The notes beneath the pieces were generated by a model, which had not been told where the DNA came from, did not search any database, and saw only the letters and a program-made list of their open reading frames with translations. A DNA stretch of 15,132 nucleotides from Saccoglossus kowalevskii (lineage: Eukaryota; Hemichordata; Enteropneusta; Harrimaniidae): the NCBI RefSeq assembly GCF_000003605.2, contig NW_003143793.1, positions 238,882 to 254,013 on the forward strand, written 5' to 3'. Each line of letters begins with the position of its first letter. Within the stretch, counting starts at the first letter, position 1. Made by a program: the position numbers and the translations under genes. Positions 9,801 to 14,813 of this stretch are shown piece after piece.

Positions 9801-12800
9801 ATGCATTGATTGTTTGAAGCTTGAACTTTCAGCCAATCAACAAGCATCTGATTACGTCTCCAACCAATCAGGAAGTAGGAACAAGTCACATGATCACCTG
9901 ACTGACCAGTTGAATTGTGGGATAGGTTGGGTCAAACTTGGCTTGCTACAAACACTGTTATTGGCTGTTCAGGGACCTGTTGATCCAGCAGAAAAAGTTG
10001 CCATTCAACTTCAGTATACAGCTGATGAGGTAATTAATGTTGGGTTCATTCAATGGTCTGTTTAACAGGAGATGCTGATTTGTTTGAGTTACGATAACAT
10101 AGATTACAAAAATGATCACTCCCATATTTTTGAAACCACGCCCACTTTTGTGAAACCATGCCCACTTTTGTGAAACCACGCCCACTTTTGTGAAACCATG
10201 CCCACTTTTGAGAAAATAAGCCCAAATTGTGTTCAATTAACAAATAACAGAACTTTGAGTTACAAGCAACATGCATTTTGGTTTTTGTTGAACATCCACA
10301 TTGTGTGACCCAAACTTTAAATAACAGTTAATCAAACTTTGAGTTACCGGCAACATATATTTTGTTGATTTGTTTACCTTTCAAATTTTGGAACTTGAAC
10401 TTGAATTAACGATGATTCAAACTTCGAGTTAGTAACTCGAAATTTAATAAACGGTTAACAAAACTGTTATTGTTCAAAAATTCACATAGCATCTTTCATT
10501 TTTGACTTTTTGACATTTTTTCAACTTTTGGCCTTAGTGAAATTTTATAAGAATAGGTTTTGAACTATGGCCTGTCAAAGCATGGTATCAACAGTTTGCA
10601 CTTCAGATTTATGAAAGATATATTACATATTTCATAGATTAAAGAACTGAGTGATGAACTTGAAGTGAGAAATCAGTCATCACAGTTACTGACAGGATTA
10701 TCATTGACTGACTACAGAGAGTCCACCTTGCCACCCAGGATTGGATACTTGAACCACAGAAAAGAATGTTTGAAGACAATTACTACAGAACTTACAAAGA
10801 AAACTGCAATCAGACCAACACCATCAAAGGTAATGTAAAATTACATTGCCCCTCTTTTTACCTCCACTGTCGACTTTGTCGACATAGCGGAGCAGTTCAT
10901 ATTACTGATTGTCGTCGTCAACTTTACAATTTCAACTTCTTCTTCGAAACCGCGAGTCAGAATGTTCTCAGATTTGTTCATGTCAATCTCAAATTTTCGA
11001 TTTTTGGTGAATATTTTTGTCATTTTTGGTAAAAAGTGATATTTTCAAATTCTTGTTGAAAACAGCAAGTCACATTGCTTTGATATTGTACATATTGTTC
11101 ATTTTCTAATGATATCTTCAGTTCTTTAATTGAAATGTGCATTGCTAACAGTAGAGCTATCTCAGCTGACATGCTGCTTGTTTAAGGAATATCAGTATTT
11201 CACAAGGGAAGACTTAACATCTGGAAATGCTCAATGACTATATTTTGTGCGATTTCCTTTGAAGAAAATATTTAATATTTTGTATCCTTTTTATGAAGTC
11301 TTTCTGATGTGTTAATAAGCTATTGCAAAGGGTAAACTAATACATTTGTACTTATTCATTGTTAAATGTTCTTTGGAGACCAACAGAGACCGCCTTGTAG
11401 CATTTTTCATCTGATTTTCTCCACTTTTCACAGTTTGAGGTTTTACTTCAAGATGTGCAACATTTCACATCGAGCATTGGCTCGGCCAACTCGGTACGCA
11501 CGCTTCTACAAAAACTTTGCAGGGCAATCAATAGCCGCAAACTTGGTAGAGGAAAACACTCCATCATCGACGCTATTCTCAACGAGGAGAGATCCTGGCA
11601 GAGTTCAGTGCATCAGTTTATGAAGCGACTACAGGATGATTACCCTTTATATCGGGACCTTATTCTCCCGTTTCTGTCAGGCGTGTCCCAATTATCACAT
11701 GGTATGAGACTAGTAGCACATGCAGTGTACTGTAAAGAACGCATGACGATGATCGAGAAATCTGTATCAGACACAGGAAAGGTAAGCCTGTCATTTCATT
11801 TGGTAACGGCATGTAAGGGACTTTTGATTTCTAGTGGGTGGACATAACTCTTCATTATCTATTTCAGACTATTTCCAAATTATATTCAACATAATTTTAT
11901 TAAACTATCTTGGTATTCAATATATTCTTCACATACATTTATTAAAAAACATAATCGATTGAATACAGATTGACTCAGTGGTCCATAGTTATACTAGCCC
12001 AAGCTCAATAAATGCCTATTGATAATGTTGGTTGAATTAAAAAATGGCCGCCACTAAGTTACCAACTGGGGTCAAAAAACTCCAGTTACTTTGACAAGCT
12101 GGTATGTACTTCAAAATTCATTAAAAACAAAAAAACTCCGGCGACGTTCATGCTAATTCAAAGTTTATTGGCCGAAGCACAATTTCTCTCATACCAAAAA
12201 AAGTAAATGTAATTTTTGTCTATATACATTAACACTGATCTGTTTCACCTTAGATTCATGATACACAGGATTTATTGGTTACACTAAGTAGATTTCCATT
12301 TGTCACAGTCACATTGCCACAGAGTATACACATAGCTGAAGCACTGTGTGAAGAGAACACTATGCAATTAGTGGAAAATATACAACATATCAGACAGTTT
12401 GCTGGTGATGGTGGTGGTGTGCTACAACTTCCCCTATATCATTACAAGGCCAAGTAAGTTTACTGCACATTGTGTACTGAAGTGTGTAATTGAAGCTACA
12501 TTGCAATCTGGGATGTGTTTTTTTCAAAATGGGTGATATATATAAATTGGCTTCGTTTTGTTTCATTACACTGAGTGGTAGTGATGATAGGGAGTAAATT
12601 ATTCAGATTCCATGAATGGAATAACAAAAATAGCATACTTTTAATAAATGCATTGTGATGTTAACTGTATAATTTTGTGATTTAACCTTTGAAGTGCCAT
12701 GATTCTTTCCACCACAATTTAGTTGCCACTTTTTGCCTCTTTTTGTGTATTTTTCTTCAATTTCCATGTTAATTTTTGACAAAATACTTTATTTTTTCTT

Positions 12801-14813
12801 GGATTTAATTTTCATTATTTTATTTAAAGGAATGATTAAATGAAAATCAAATCCAGCGAATATACCTTTTTTCCTGTATTTTACATTCAACTTGTCAAAA
12901 ATTAGTGAAAATAAATTCCATACAAAATACCTAAAGTCTTTTCAGCGAAAATTAATTCCAGCTAAAATAAAGTATTTTACAGTAGTCCTATTTTTACAAT
13001 GTCTACTCTACTGATTTTGATCAACATTTTTGCAAAAAAAAATTAAAAATTATTATTCTAATATTGTGAATAGTGATAACAGTTGACTTTAGTGCTTTCT
13101 TTAATAATTGTTTTTCAATGTTTTTATCAGCTTATTTCAACTTAAATGAAAGGTCTGACTGACAATTGTAAATGCATCTCGTTTTTTTCTTAGATTGTTG
13201 AAAATTGCAGTGCTGCATACAAAGAACCATGCAATACTTAAAGGACGTTTAGATAAACAGACATTGGAACTACTGACACAGTTGCTAGGGACACTGGTGG
13301 AGTCATGGAAACAAACTGAAGAGTTGGCAAGATTGAAAGAAGAGGAAGATGCTCAGTTATTTAAATACAAGAGTAAACTCCATGGTGATGGATTAACTGA
13401 AGAAGAACGAGAAGAGAAAGAATTCAAGAAAAGTTATCCTACATTCCATAAGGTAAGATGGAGACTGAAAGTTAAAATTGTCACTTTATCTATCCAGTAG
13501 CAACATTTGTTGACGAGTATTTATTCTGTATCCCATATACAAGTAAAAAATGGTGTTTATGCATTGATTTTCATTCTCTACGAAAGATTTTAGCATTGCC
13601 ATCAAAATCAAACCAATGGTTTACTGCCCAGTATTCTCTAGGAGCTACATTTACCTTATTCTCTGAGGACAATCTAGAGCTCTATCAAGTTCATTTACAA
13701 GTTTTTTAATGAGGTCACCCTGAAAACTACATTTGTTCTGTCAGTATACAAACAAGTTCAACTGGTAAATTTATTATACCAGCAGCATTTGTGTTTATTT
13801 TTTAAACACAAGACCATTGCAAACACGATAAGTGTATACATCAGAACCACAAACTCTTGTGTTGAAAATGGATGTATTGTTTATAGAAAAGGAACTTGGG
13901 GAACTGAACATTACCACCACACCCATGTCAATTGTTTTGCTGTACCGAATGATGCTTTACTTTTTTTCCGAAAAATAATGAAAGCATTTTAAAAGTTCTA
14001 CCAGCAGTGGCAGAATCATCTCACATGGTTATAATCACAACGGTATCAAACATACTACAAAATTCTTGACATTAAACTGCAACTTTCAGTGCGAGACTAC
14101 CAGATACCAAGCAGGCAACATCACCATTACTGTCAATGACAACTACAGCAATGGCAGCATTGCTGCGCAGAAACCTATATATTATGGCAGTGTATGCAGC
14201 TGTTGTTAGTGAGAACATTGCCTTGGGAAAGACAGACCGTTGTGCAACGATGAAGAAAGAAGACTACGATACATGTGATTCAATGCTTATCCTGAAGATG
14301 GTGAACATGCTATCTGGCAACAGCAAACTGGCAAACTCAAATCTGATCTTTGAGCATTTGGAATTTCTAAATTTCTCTGAATAACTCCGGGGATACTGGG
14401 CTGACAACCACTGCTTTGATTTTGAACACCTCCCTATTAGGACTTGCCGTCACAGCAATCTGAAATGTATTTGTAAGTAGAGTAATAGACCTTGTTTGAT
14501 GCATTTCAACATCCTCATTTGTATCTTGCTCAGGATTTTGAAGATTTAACTGAACCACCATCCCTGGAAGCCAAGGAGTCAGATGAGGAGAAAGATGATG
14601 GCATTGCAGATACCATGGTAACTGAGAAATTAGATATTGACGATATAATGGATATTTGTAAACTACATCAAATGGTGTACTGTGGGCTTACAAGGACTGT
14701 ATGGTTTCAGTCACGTGATAGTGTTGTCCAAGACATGATTGGCTACCAGGAACCATTTCTGGTTGGATATAAAATCGCTGCCCAGTTGATGAATAATACT
14801 CGCACAGTGACAG
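702..14813 (+). CDS. MDN1: Midasin (MDN1/Rea1), partial: 18 internal exons of the linker region
   Basis: Eighteen exons join with GT-AG introns and matching phases into about 1,414 residues without a stop. The family member is the roughly 5,000 to 5,600 residue dynein-like AAA+ ATPase that strips assembly factors (the Ytm1/WDR12 and Rsa4/NLE1 steps) from pre-60S particles in the nucleolus and nucleoplasm. Recognition rests on midasin-like stretches: YLWRDKLW-type and LKLHWSWFYKNTL in exon 8, GQPIPYK in exon 9, VQLWPIYQHVSLLQEHR in exon 10, WVKLGLLQTLLLAVQGPVDP in exon 13, YPLYRDLILPFLSGVSQLSH in exon 15, and YPTFHK-DFEDLTEPPSLE across exons 17/18. No Walker or MIDAS motif is present, which fits the helical linker between the six AAA modules and the D/E-rich tail. 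Start, promoter, stop and 3' end lie outside the window. The family call is from memory of the proteins, not a search. Each exon is listed separately below. Confidence 0.87.
849..959. repeat. 31-bp tandem repeat, 3 perfect copies plus a decayed fourth
   Basis: Units at 849-879, 880-910 and 911-941 are identical (start catatgaatgccaattgatt, end gggttagatca). A partial copy from 942 has substitutions. It lies in intron 1, close after the exon 1 donor. Perfect identity suggests a recent expansion. Confidence 0.95.
960..1316. other. Rest of intron 1, nothing recognised
   Basis: AT-rich intron sequence running to the exon 2 acceptor. I find no box C/D pattern with a terminal stem, no open frame of note and no repeat beyond the decaying tail of the 31-bp array. 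Confidence 0.6.
1317..1465 (+). CDS. MDN1: MDN1 exon 2
   Basis: The acceptor is gatttcag (to 1316) and the donor gtgagt at 1466. Two nt complete the glycine split from exon 1, and the exon ends in phase 0 after AGA AAA. It encodes about 49 residues, PDPCSLLDLLHAASLTVQEL through NIYVASQRSYANRK, including the midasin-like ACRNIYV stretch. Translation beyond the donor continues open for 16 codons but reads as intron. Confidence 0.82.
1556..1930 (+). other. CpG-rich intronic block with a 113-codon ORF, origin unknown
   Basis: An uninterrupted frame runs from 1556 (first ATG at 1589) to the TGA at 1928. Its 113 residues include KGHSVVVASNIKWDSTNAKV and RRSTRVFHASCEISQLYGKT. I do not recognise the protein. 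The block is rich in CpG (gcgagaatcgcgcg, gttcgacgcgcgtc), unlike the surrounding AT-rich intron. It is bounded by an 8-bp inverted repeat, ttttccgt at 1560-1567 and acggaaaa at 1884-1891. This could be a transposon relic or a regulatory island, and the frame may be chance. Its 3' end overlaps the snoRNA candidate at 1919. Confidence 0.35.
1919..1994 (+). ncRNA. Candidate box C/D snoRNA, copy 1, in intron 2
   Basis: This 76-nt unit has perfect terminal complementarity, gtacagt (1919-1925) with actgtac (1988-1994). One nt inside the stem lies C box ATGATGA (1927-1933), and directly before the 3' stem lies D box CTGA (1984-1987). Internal boxes are D' ATGA (1955-1958) and C' GTGATTA (1965-1971), each off consensus by one base. 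The 50-nt C-D spacing and one unpaired nt before the C box are normal for intronic C/D snoRNAs. The D' guide tcagaatcgct (1944-1954) is the complement of AGCGATTCTGA, which I recall from conserved animal 28S rRNA just before ACGTGC or CGTGC. By the D+5 rule the target would be the A of AGCGA. No target was recognised for the D-box guide (1972-1983). An inverted-repeat transposon relic is the alternative, but it would not explain the boxes. Confidence 0.74.
1995..2524. other. Rest of intron 2
   Basis: The first 16 nt (1995-2010) are a downstream flank shared with the copy at 2915-2930. The rest is AT-rich. A 96-codon open frame on the minus strand (2123-2413) has no splice or homology support that I can see and is not called as a gene. 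Confidence 0.5.
2525..2742 (+). CDS. MDN1: MDN1 exon 3
   Basis: The acceptor is ttgtttaag (to 2524) and the donor gtaaac at 2743. The exon starts in phase 0 and leaves two nt (AG) for exon 4. It encodes about 72 residues, VAKEIIDQHLSDVDFVSMEK through GQWPDFIPSVLDCATNAELA and VVFHLMNQLAMTCTQ. The GQWPDFIP...CATNAELAMIQRQ segment has the look of the midasin linker. Mostly helical and without catalytic motifs. Confidence 0.84.
2839..2914 (+). ncRNA. Candidate box C/D snoRNA, copy 2, in intron 3
   Basis: This is a paralogue of the unit at 1919-1994, identical at 72 of 76 positions. The stem is gtacagt (2839-2845) with actgtac (2908-2914), the C box ATGATGA is at 2847-2853, the D box CTGA at 2904-2907, D' ATGA at 2875-2878 and C' GTGATTA at 2885-2891. 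The four differences fall in the nt between stem and C box, two in the D'-C' linker, and one in the D-box guide. The stem, all four boxes and the D' guide (2864-2874) are unchanged. It begins 97 nt after the exon 3 donor. One C/D unit per intron of a ribosome-biogenesis host gene is the usual animal arrangement. Sixteen nt of 3' flank (2915-2930) are also shared with copy 1. Confidence 0.74.
3085..3241. mobile_element. Possible short element with ttaaaggg termini
   Basis: ttaaaggg (3085-3092) is matched by its inverted copy ccctttaa (3234-3241), enclosing a 157-bp segment. Beyond the 8 bp the ends diverge, and I see no clear target-site duplication. It may be a decayed inverted-repeat element or chance; low confidence. 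Confidence 0.25.
3251..3462. mobile_element. Foldback/MITE-like element, TACTRTAAA termini
   Basis: A 212-bp segment begins tactataaag and ends cattttacagta, an imperfect terminal inverted repeat. Inside is a perfect 20-bp inverted repeat, 3270-3289 with 3319-3338 (core cactgggttttaattt). Further diverged copies of the aaacccactaaat/aaacccagtgaa sub-motif lie near 3383 and 3432. It is non-coding and lies in intron 3. The same terminal word and ccagcgaa-type sub-motif recur at 12773-12984, so this is probably a non-autonomous DNA-element family. Confidence 0.65.
3463..3798. other. Rest of intron 3, nothing recognised
   Basis: AT-rich sequence up to the exon 4 acceptor, including a doubled tgtgatattt near 3768-3788. 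No gene or RNA signature is visible on either strand. Confidence 0.6.
3799..4124 (+). CDS. MDN1: MDN1 exon 4
   Basis: The acceptor is gtattttgcag (to 3798) and the donor gtaatt at 4125. One nt completes the arginine from exon 3 and one nt (G) is passed on. It encodes about 108 residues, KYCTSLIELSGKQLTSETEK through REAGLSEK, including FFEMATLSDWKLRIQYF and YFPDAFVFCMEKVFGHPLMQ. Reading the same stretch from 3839 misses the first 13 codons; the splice-defined start is preferred because its phase fits exon 3. Confidence 0.86.
4145..4170. repeat. 10-bp tandem repeat, 2.6 copies
   Basis: acatctagtt repeated twice plus acatct, 21 nt after the exon 4 donor in the short intron 4. A simple slippage repeat. 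Confidence 0.85.
4332..4476 (+). CDS. MDN1: MDN1 exon 5
   Basis: The acceptor is ttgttttttag (to 4331) and the donor gtattg at 4477. Two nt complete an aspartate and two nt (AG) are left over. It encodes about 48 residues, LNMLYSFPYDSQWNAQVLTS through SSIDVSQLNTITY. Flanked by short introns of 207 and 198 bp in which I see no further genes. Confidence 0.8.
4675..4793 (+). CDS. MDN1: MDN1 exon 6
   Basis: The acceptor is tattgtttcag (to 4674) and the donor gttagc at 4794. The exon has entry phase 2 and exit phase 1. It encodes about 40 residues, LYIVMKRSLREYMEDMVYKM then VDKKQQALSAIQLSYALNK, a charged amphipathic helix pair. It was found by splice phase because the reading frame closes at TAG right after the donor. 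Confidence 0.8.
4794..5255. other. Intron 6, no gene recognised
   Basis: This intron is less AT-rich than the others. It holds a doubled gtgtccaggc separated by about 21 bp (near 4912-4942) and a tgtatgtatgtatgt run near 5199. Short open frames exist on both strands, but none has splice or homology support that I can see. Confidence 0.55.
5256..5386 (+). CDS. MDN1: MDN1 exon 7
   Basis: The acceptor is catcaaacag (to 5255) and the donor gtaaaa at 5387. Two nt complete a glycine and the exon ends in phase 0. It encodes about 43 residues, FVTMEFLPEPVLAHLHPFFV then TFDHHFDDCILSDSIL and TCRQMTK. The LPEPVLAHL..FF..FD segment is one of the clearer midasin-like blocks. Confidence 0.86.
5528..5691 (+). 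CDS. MDN1: MDN1 exon 8
   Basis: The acceptor is ttgttacaatag (to 5527) and the donor gtaagt at 5692. The exon starts in phase 0 and leaves two nt (CA). It encodes about 54 residues, VFEALLWRDKLWDVANQTIQ then DKRLFSLSQLKLHWSWFYKN and TLFTIPAILTVDNT. The L-W-R-D and L-H-W-x-W-F-x-K residues are typical of midasin at this place. The exon has no internal ATG start and can be found only through its splice sites. Confidence 0.88.
5692..5986. other. First part of intron 8, no gene recognised
   Basis: AT-rich sequence containing a 9-bp inverted repeat, tgcacacca (5801-5809) with tggtgtgca (5896-5904). No gene signature is visible. Confidence 0.5.
5987..6152. mobile_element. MITE-like element with 17-bp terminal inverted repeats
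   Basis: tactgtaaaatctgtat (5987-6003) pairs with atacagattttacggta (6136-6152), 16 of 17 positions complementary. It spans 166 bp, is non-coding, and the ends fit insertion at TA. Internal ctattaaaa / tctattagag motifs repeat in both orientations. It shares the outer tactgtaaaat word with the elements at 3251 and 12773 but has a different interior. Located in intron 8. Confidence 0.75.
6293..6633 (+). CDS. MDN1: MDN1 exon 9
   Basis: The acceptor is gttttttcctag (to 6292) and the donor gtaatg at 6634. One nt completes a glutamine and one nt (G) is passed on. It encodes about 113 residues, LPAKLSTIVHRIHPLLGADD through GQPIPYKTSVAADLTHHVYG and SLVEILVDAYHSNEIASDNI. The LPAKL...I..LLG and LGQPIPYK blocks match the midasin linker pattern. 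Confidence 0.9.
6812..7046 (+). CDS. MDN1: MDN1 exon 10
   Basis: The acceptor is aatatttacag (to 6811) and the donor gtatga at 7047. Two nt complete a glutamate and two nt (AG) are left. It encodes about 78 residues. The first half contains an acidic, serine-rich stretch (YDDPDSTLVAMDVDDSSSEM) that is probably a surface loop. The second half, VQLWPIYQHVSLLQEHRILV then SLLRTIN, is a strong midasin match. A pentanucleotide array fills the following intron. Confidence 0.89.
7114..7546. repeat. Pentanucleotide satellite array (gacct/cgcct/cacct)
   Basis: About 86 five-bp units of the form NNCCT: gacct at the left edge, cgcct dominating 7160-7400, and gacct/cacct/gatct on the right. The right part has higher-order structure: a 39-bp unit twice (7401-7439, 7440-7478) and then a 15-bp unit gatctgacctcacct four times (7479-7538). 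Arg/Gly/Gln-rich open frames on the minus strand are a by-product of the 15-bp cycle. It lies in intron 10 and is purine-rich on the minus strand. Confidence 0.95.
7813..8095 (+). CDS. MDN1: MDN1 exon 11
   Basis: The acceptor is attttttcacag (to 7812) and the donor gtaagt at 8096. One nt completes an arginine and the exon ends in phase 0. It encodes about 94 residues, TPQDYLQEYIHQFLAYSLRF through LVLQYLSYLWFTCVTKHPEE and WLSWKSLQDTVAMNLTNSHP. It is rich in tryptophan and leucine, as in the midasin solenoid. Confidence 0.87.
8336..8568 (+). CDS. MDN1: MDN1 exon 12
   Basis: The acceptor is ggttttattttag (to 8335) and the donor gtatca at 8569. The exon starts in phase 0 and leaves two nt (AG). 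It encodes about 77 residues beginning GPGSLYLSKLSPFVFKLLCQ, a basic linker (SRKPTRNKEKLTQNKD), then GMFQEKLDQIQYLADYFWCN. The GPGSL..LSPF opening supports the midasin call. Confidence 0.86.
8637..9165. mobile_element. Interspersed repeat copy A with palindromic head
   Basis: It opens with a 31-nt near-palindrome: agctccgct (8637-8645), a tcgac-ttt-gtcg centre, and agcggagct (8659-8667). An internal tandem of about 160 bp follows, with units starting near 8709, 8866 and 9032, each with gacttcttgttgaaaa, ctttgatat and taatttttggtaaaaagtga. It ends acagcggagctatctcagc...ctgcttgtt. The same sequence recurs at 10859-11183 in intron 14, so it is a dispersed family. No coding capacity. Confidence 0.8.
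9166..9533. other. Rest of intron 12, nothing recognised
   Basis: AT-rich intron with runs of a and t near 9240-9272. The open frame entering exon 13 from 9427 is read-through from the intron; coding starts at 9534 after the acceptor. Confidence 0.55.
9534..10029 (+). CDS. MDN1: MDN1 exon 13
   Basis: The acceptor is ctttatcgcag (to 9533) and the donor gtaatt at 10030. One nt completes an arginine and the exon ends in phase 0. This is the longest exon of the window, about 165 residues, from RSNWEMLIASFANLFSAFSS to PAEKVAIQLQYTADE. Its end, CGIGWVKLGLLQTLLLAVQG then PVDPAEK, is among the most diagnostic midasin blocks here. A serine/asparagine-rich hydrophilic stretch (SANQQASDYVSNQSGSRNKS) just before it is probably a variable loop. 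Confidence 0.92.
10131..10210. repeat. 20-bp tandem repeat, 4 copies in a 40-bp alternating pattern
   Basis: Unit tgaaaccaYgcccacttttg four times, with decayed units on each side (10111-10130 and 10211-10230). The variable base alternates c, t, c, t, so the real period is 40 bp. Minus-strand open frames here come from the repeat. Located in intron 13. Confidence 0.95.
10231..10637. other. Rest of intron 13, diverged ctttgagtta repeats and a hairpin
   Basis: The word aactttgagttac with a following gcaacat recurs near 10251 and 10335. A related ttcgagtt (10423-10430) forms an 8-bp stem with aactcgaa (10434-10441) around a 3-nt loop. This may be an old decayed repeat. No gene is seen. Confidence 0.5.
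10638..10829 (+). CDS. MDN1: MDN1 exon 14
   Basis: The acceptor is catatttcatag (to 10637) and the donor gtaatg at 10830. The exon is phase 0 at both ends with 64 codons, so it could in principle be skipped without a frameshift. It encodes IKELSDELEVRNQSSQLLTG, LSLTDYRESTLPPRIGYLNH and RKECLKTITTELTKKTAIRP. The charged helix, then LTGLSL, then HPRI-like PPRIGYL order matches midasin. It has no ATG and was found from splice phase. Confidence 0.86.
10859..11183. mobile_element. Interspersed repeat copy B
   Basis: A shorter copy of the element at 8637-9165. Its head (ctccactgtcgactttgtcga) has lost full symmetry but keeps tcgac-ttt-gtcga and gcggagc. It carries gattgtcgtcgtc, gacttcttcttcgaaa-like and tttttggtaaaaagtgatatttt, and ends ttgctaacagtagagctatctcagctga...ctgcttgttt. 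It has only one and a part of the roughly 160-bp internal units seen in copy A. Located in intron 14. Confidence 0.8.
11434..11781 (+). CDS. MDN1: MDN1 exon 15
   Basis: The acceptor is cttttcacag (to 11433) and the donor gtaagc at 11782. The exon is phase 0 at both ends with 116 codons. It encodes FEVLLQDVQHFTSSIGSANS through ERSWQSSVHQFMKRLQDDYP, LYRDLILPFLSGVSQLSHGM and RLVAHAVYCKERMTMIEKSV. The YPLYRDL..P...G..QL.HGMRL block is a hallmark of the midasin linker. The exon is noticeably richer in CpG than its flanking introns. Confidence 0.92.
11782..12253. other. Intron 15, nothing recognised
   Basis: AT-rich intron with a small GC-richer patch near 12040-12140. I see no gene, no clear repeat and no snoRNA pattern. 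Confidence 0.55.
12254..12453 (+). CDS. MDN1: MDN1 exon 16
   Basis: The acceptor is ttcaccttag (to 12253) and the donor gtaagt at 12454. The exon starts in phase 0 and leaves two nt (AA). It encodes about 66 residues, IHDTQDLLVTLSRFPFVTVT then LPQSIHIAEALCEENTMQLV and FAGDGGGVLQLPLYHYKA. The LxxLxxFP and acid/glycine loop before a hydrophobic end fit the linker. A run of GGT codons gives the GDGGG loop. Confidence 0.85.
12454..12772. other. First part of intron 16, nothing recognised
   Basis: AT-rich. A GTGATGA at about 12581 resembles a C box, but no CTGA with a matching terminal stem lies within snoRNA range, so it is not called. Confidence 0.5.
12773..12984. mobile_element. Foldback/MITE-like element, related to 3251-3462
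   Basis: A 15-bp perfect inverted repeat, aaaatactttatttt (12781-12795) with aaaataaagtatttt (12964-12978), flanked on the right by acagta. Inner arms also pair (tggatttaattttc with gaaaattaattcca). Sub-motif ccagcgaa / cagcgaaaattaattcca parallels the cccagtgaa motif of the copy at 3251. Non-coding, in intron 16. Confidence 0.7.
13194..13452 (+). CDS. MDN1: MDN1 exon 17
   Basis: The acceptor is gtttttttcttag (to 13193) and the donor gtaaga at 13453. One nt completes a lysine and the exon ends in phase 0. It encodes about 86 residues. After LLKIAVLHTKNHAILKGRLD comes a long charged helix, WKQTEELARLKEEEDAQLFK then YKSKLHGDGLTEEEREEKEF, and KKSYPTFHK. The W..QEEL.RLKE.EE..LYKY..K.HG...EEE.EE.EF...FP.F.K pattern is very characteristic of midasin and likely forms a coiled coil. 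Confidence 0.93.
13453..14089. other. First part of intron 17, no gene supported
   Basis: AT-rich sequence with an unsupported 67-codon open frame (13789-13992). I see no family resemblance, no repeat and no splice pair that would keep the MDN1 frame; exon 17 joins directly to exon 18. Confidence 0.5.
14090..14384 (+). other. Coding-like block in intron 17, identity unknown
   Basis: After an acceptor-like aactttcag (to 14089) a frame runs open from 14091 to a TAA at 14382. It includes MTTTAMAALLRRNLYIMAVY and KEDYDTCDSMLILKMVNMLS, with a composition closer to exon than to the neighbouring intron. It ends in a stop and has no donor before it, so it cannot be an internal MDN1 exon unless used as an alternative 3' end. 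KMVNMLSGNSKLANSNLIFE loosely recalls helical-repeat proteins, but I cannot name a family. It may be a pseudogene fragment inserted in the intron, or chance. Confidence 0.35.
14534..14813 (+). CDS. MDN1: MDN1 exon 18 (last in window)
   Basis: The acceptor is tcttgctcag (to 14533) and the donor gtaaga at 14814. The exon starts in phase 0 and one nt (G) is passed to the next, unseen exon. It encodes about 93 residues. DFEDLTEPPSLE continues directly from YPTFHK of exon 17. An acidic stretch (AKESDEEKDDGIADTM) follows, then DIDDIMDICKLHQMVYCGLT and IGYQEPFLVGYKIAAQLMNN. The coding sequence runs on past the window edge, since no stop is present. Confidence 0.9.

Noticed and set aside
9958-10276. 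Minus-strand frames with a repeated WFHKSGRGF-like peptide
   Set aside because: They arise from the 20-bp tandem repeat and the antisense of exon 13.
12581-12660. Possible third C/D snoRNA starting at GTGATGA in intron 16
   Set aside because: No CTGA box with a complementary terminal stem is found within range.
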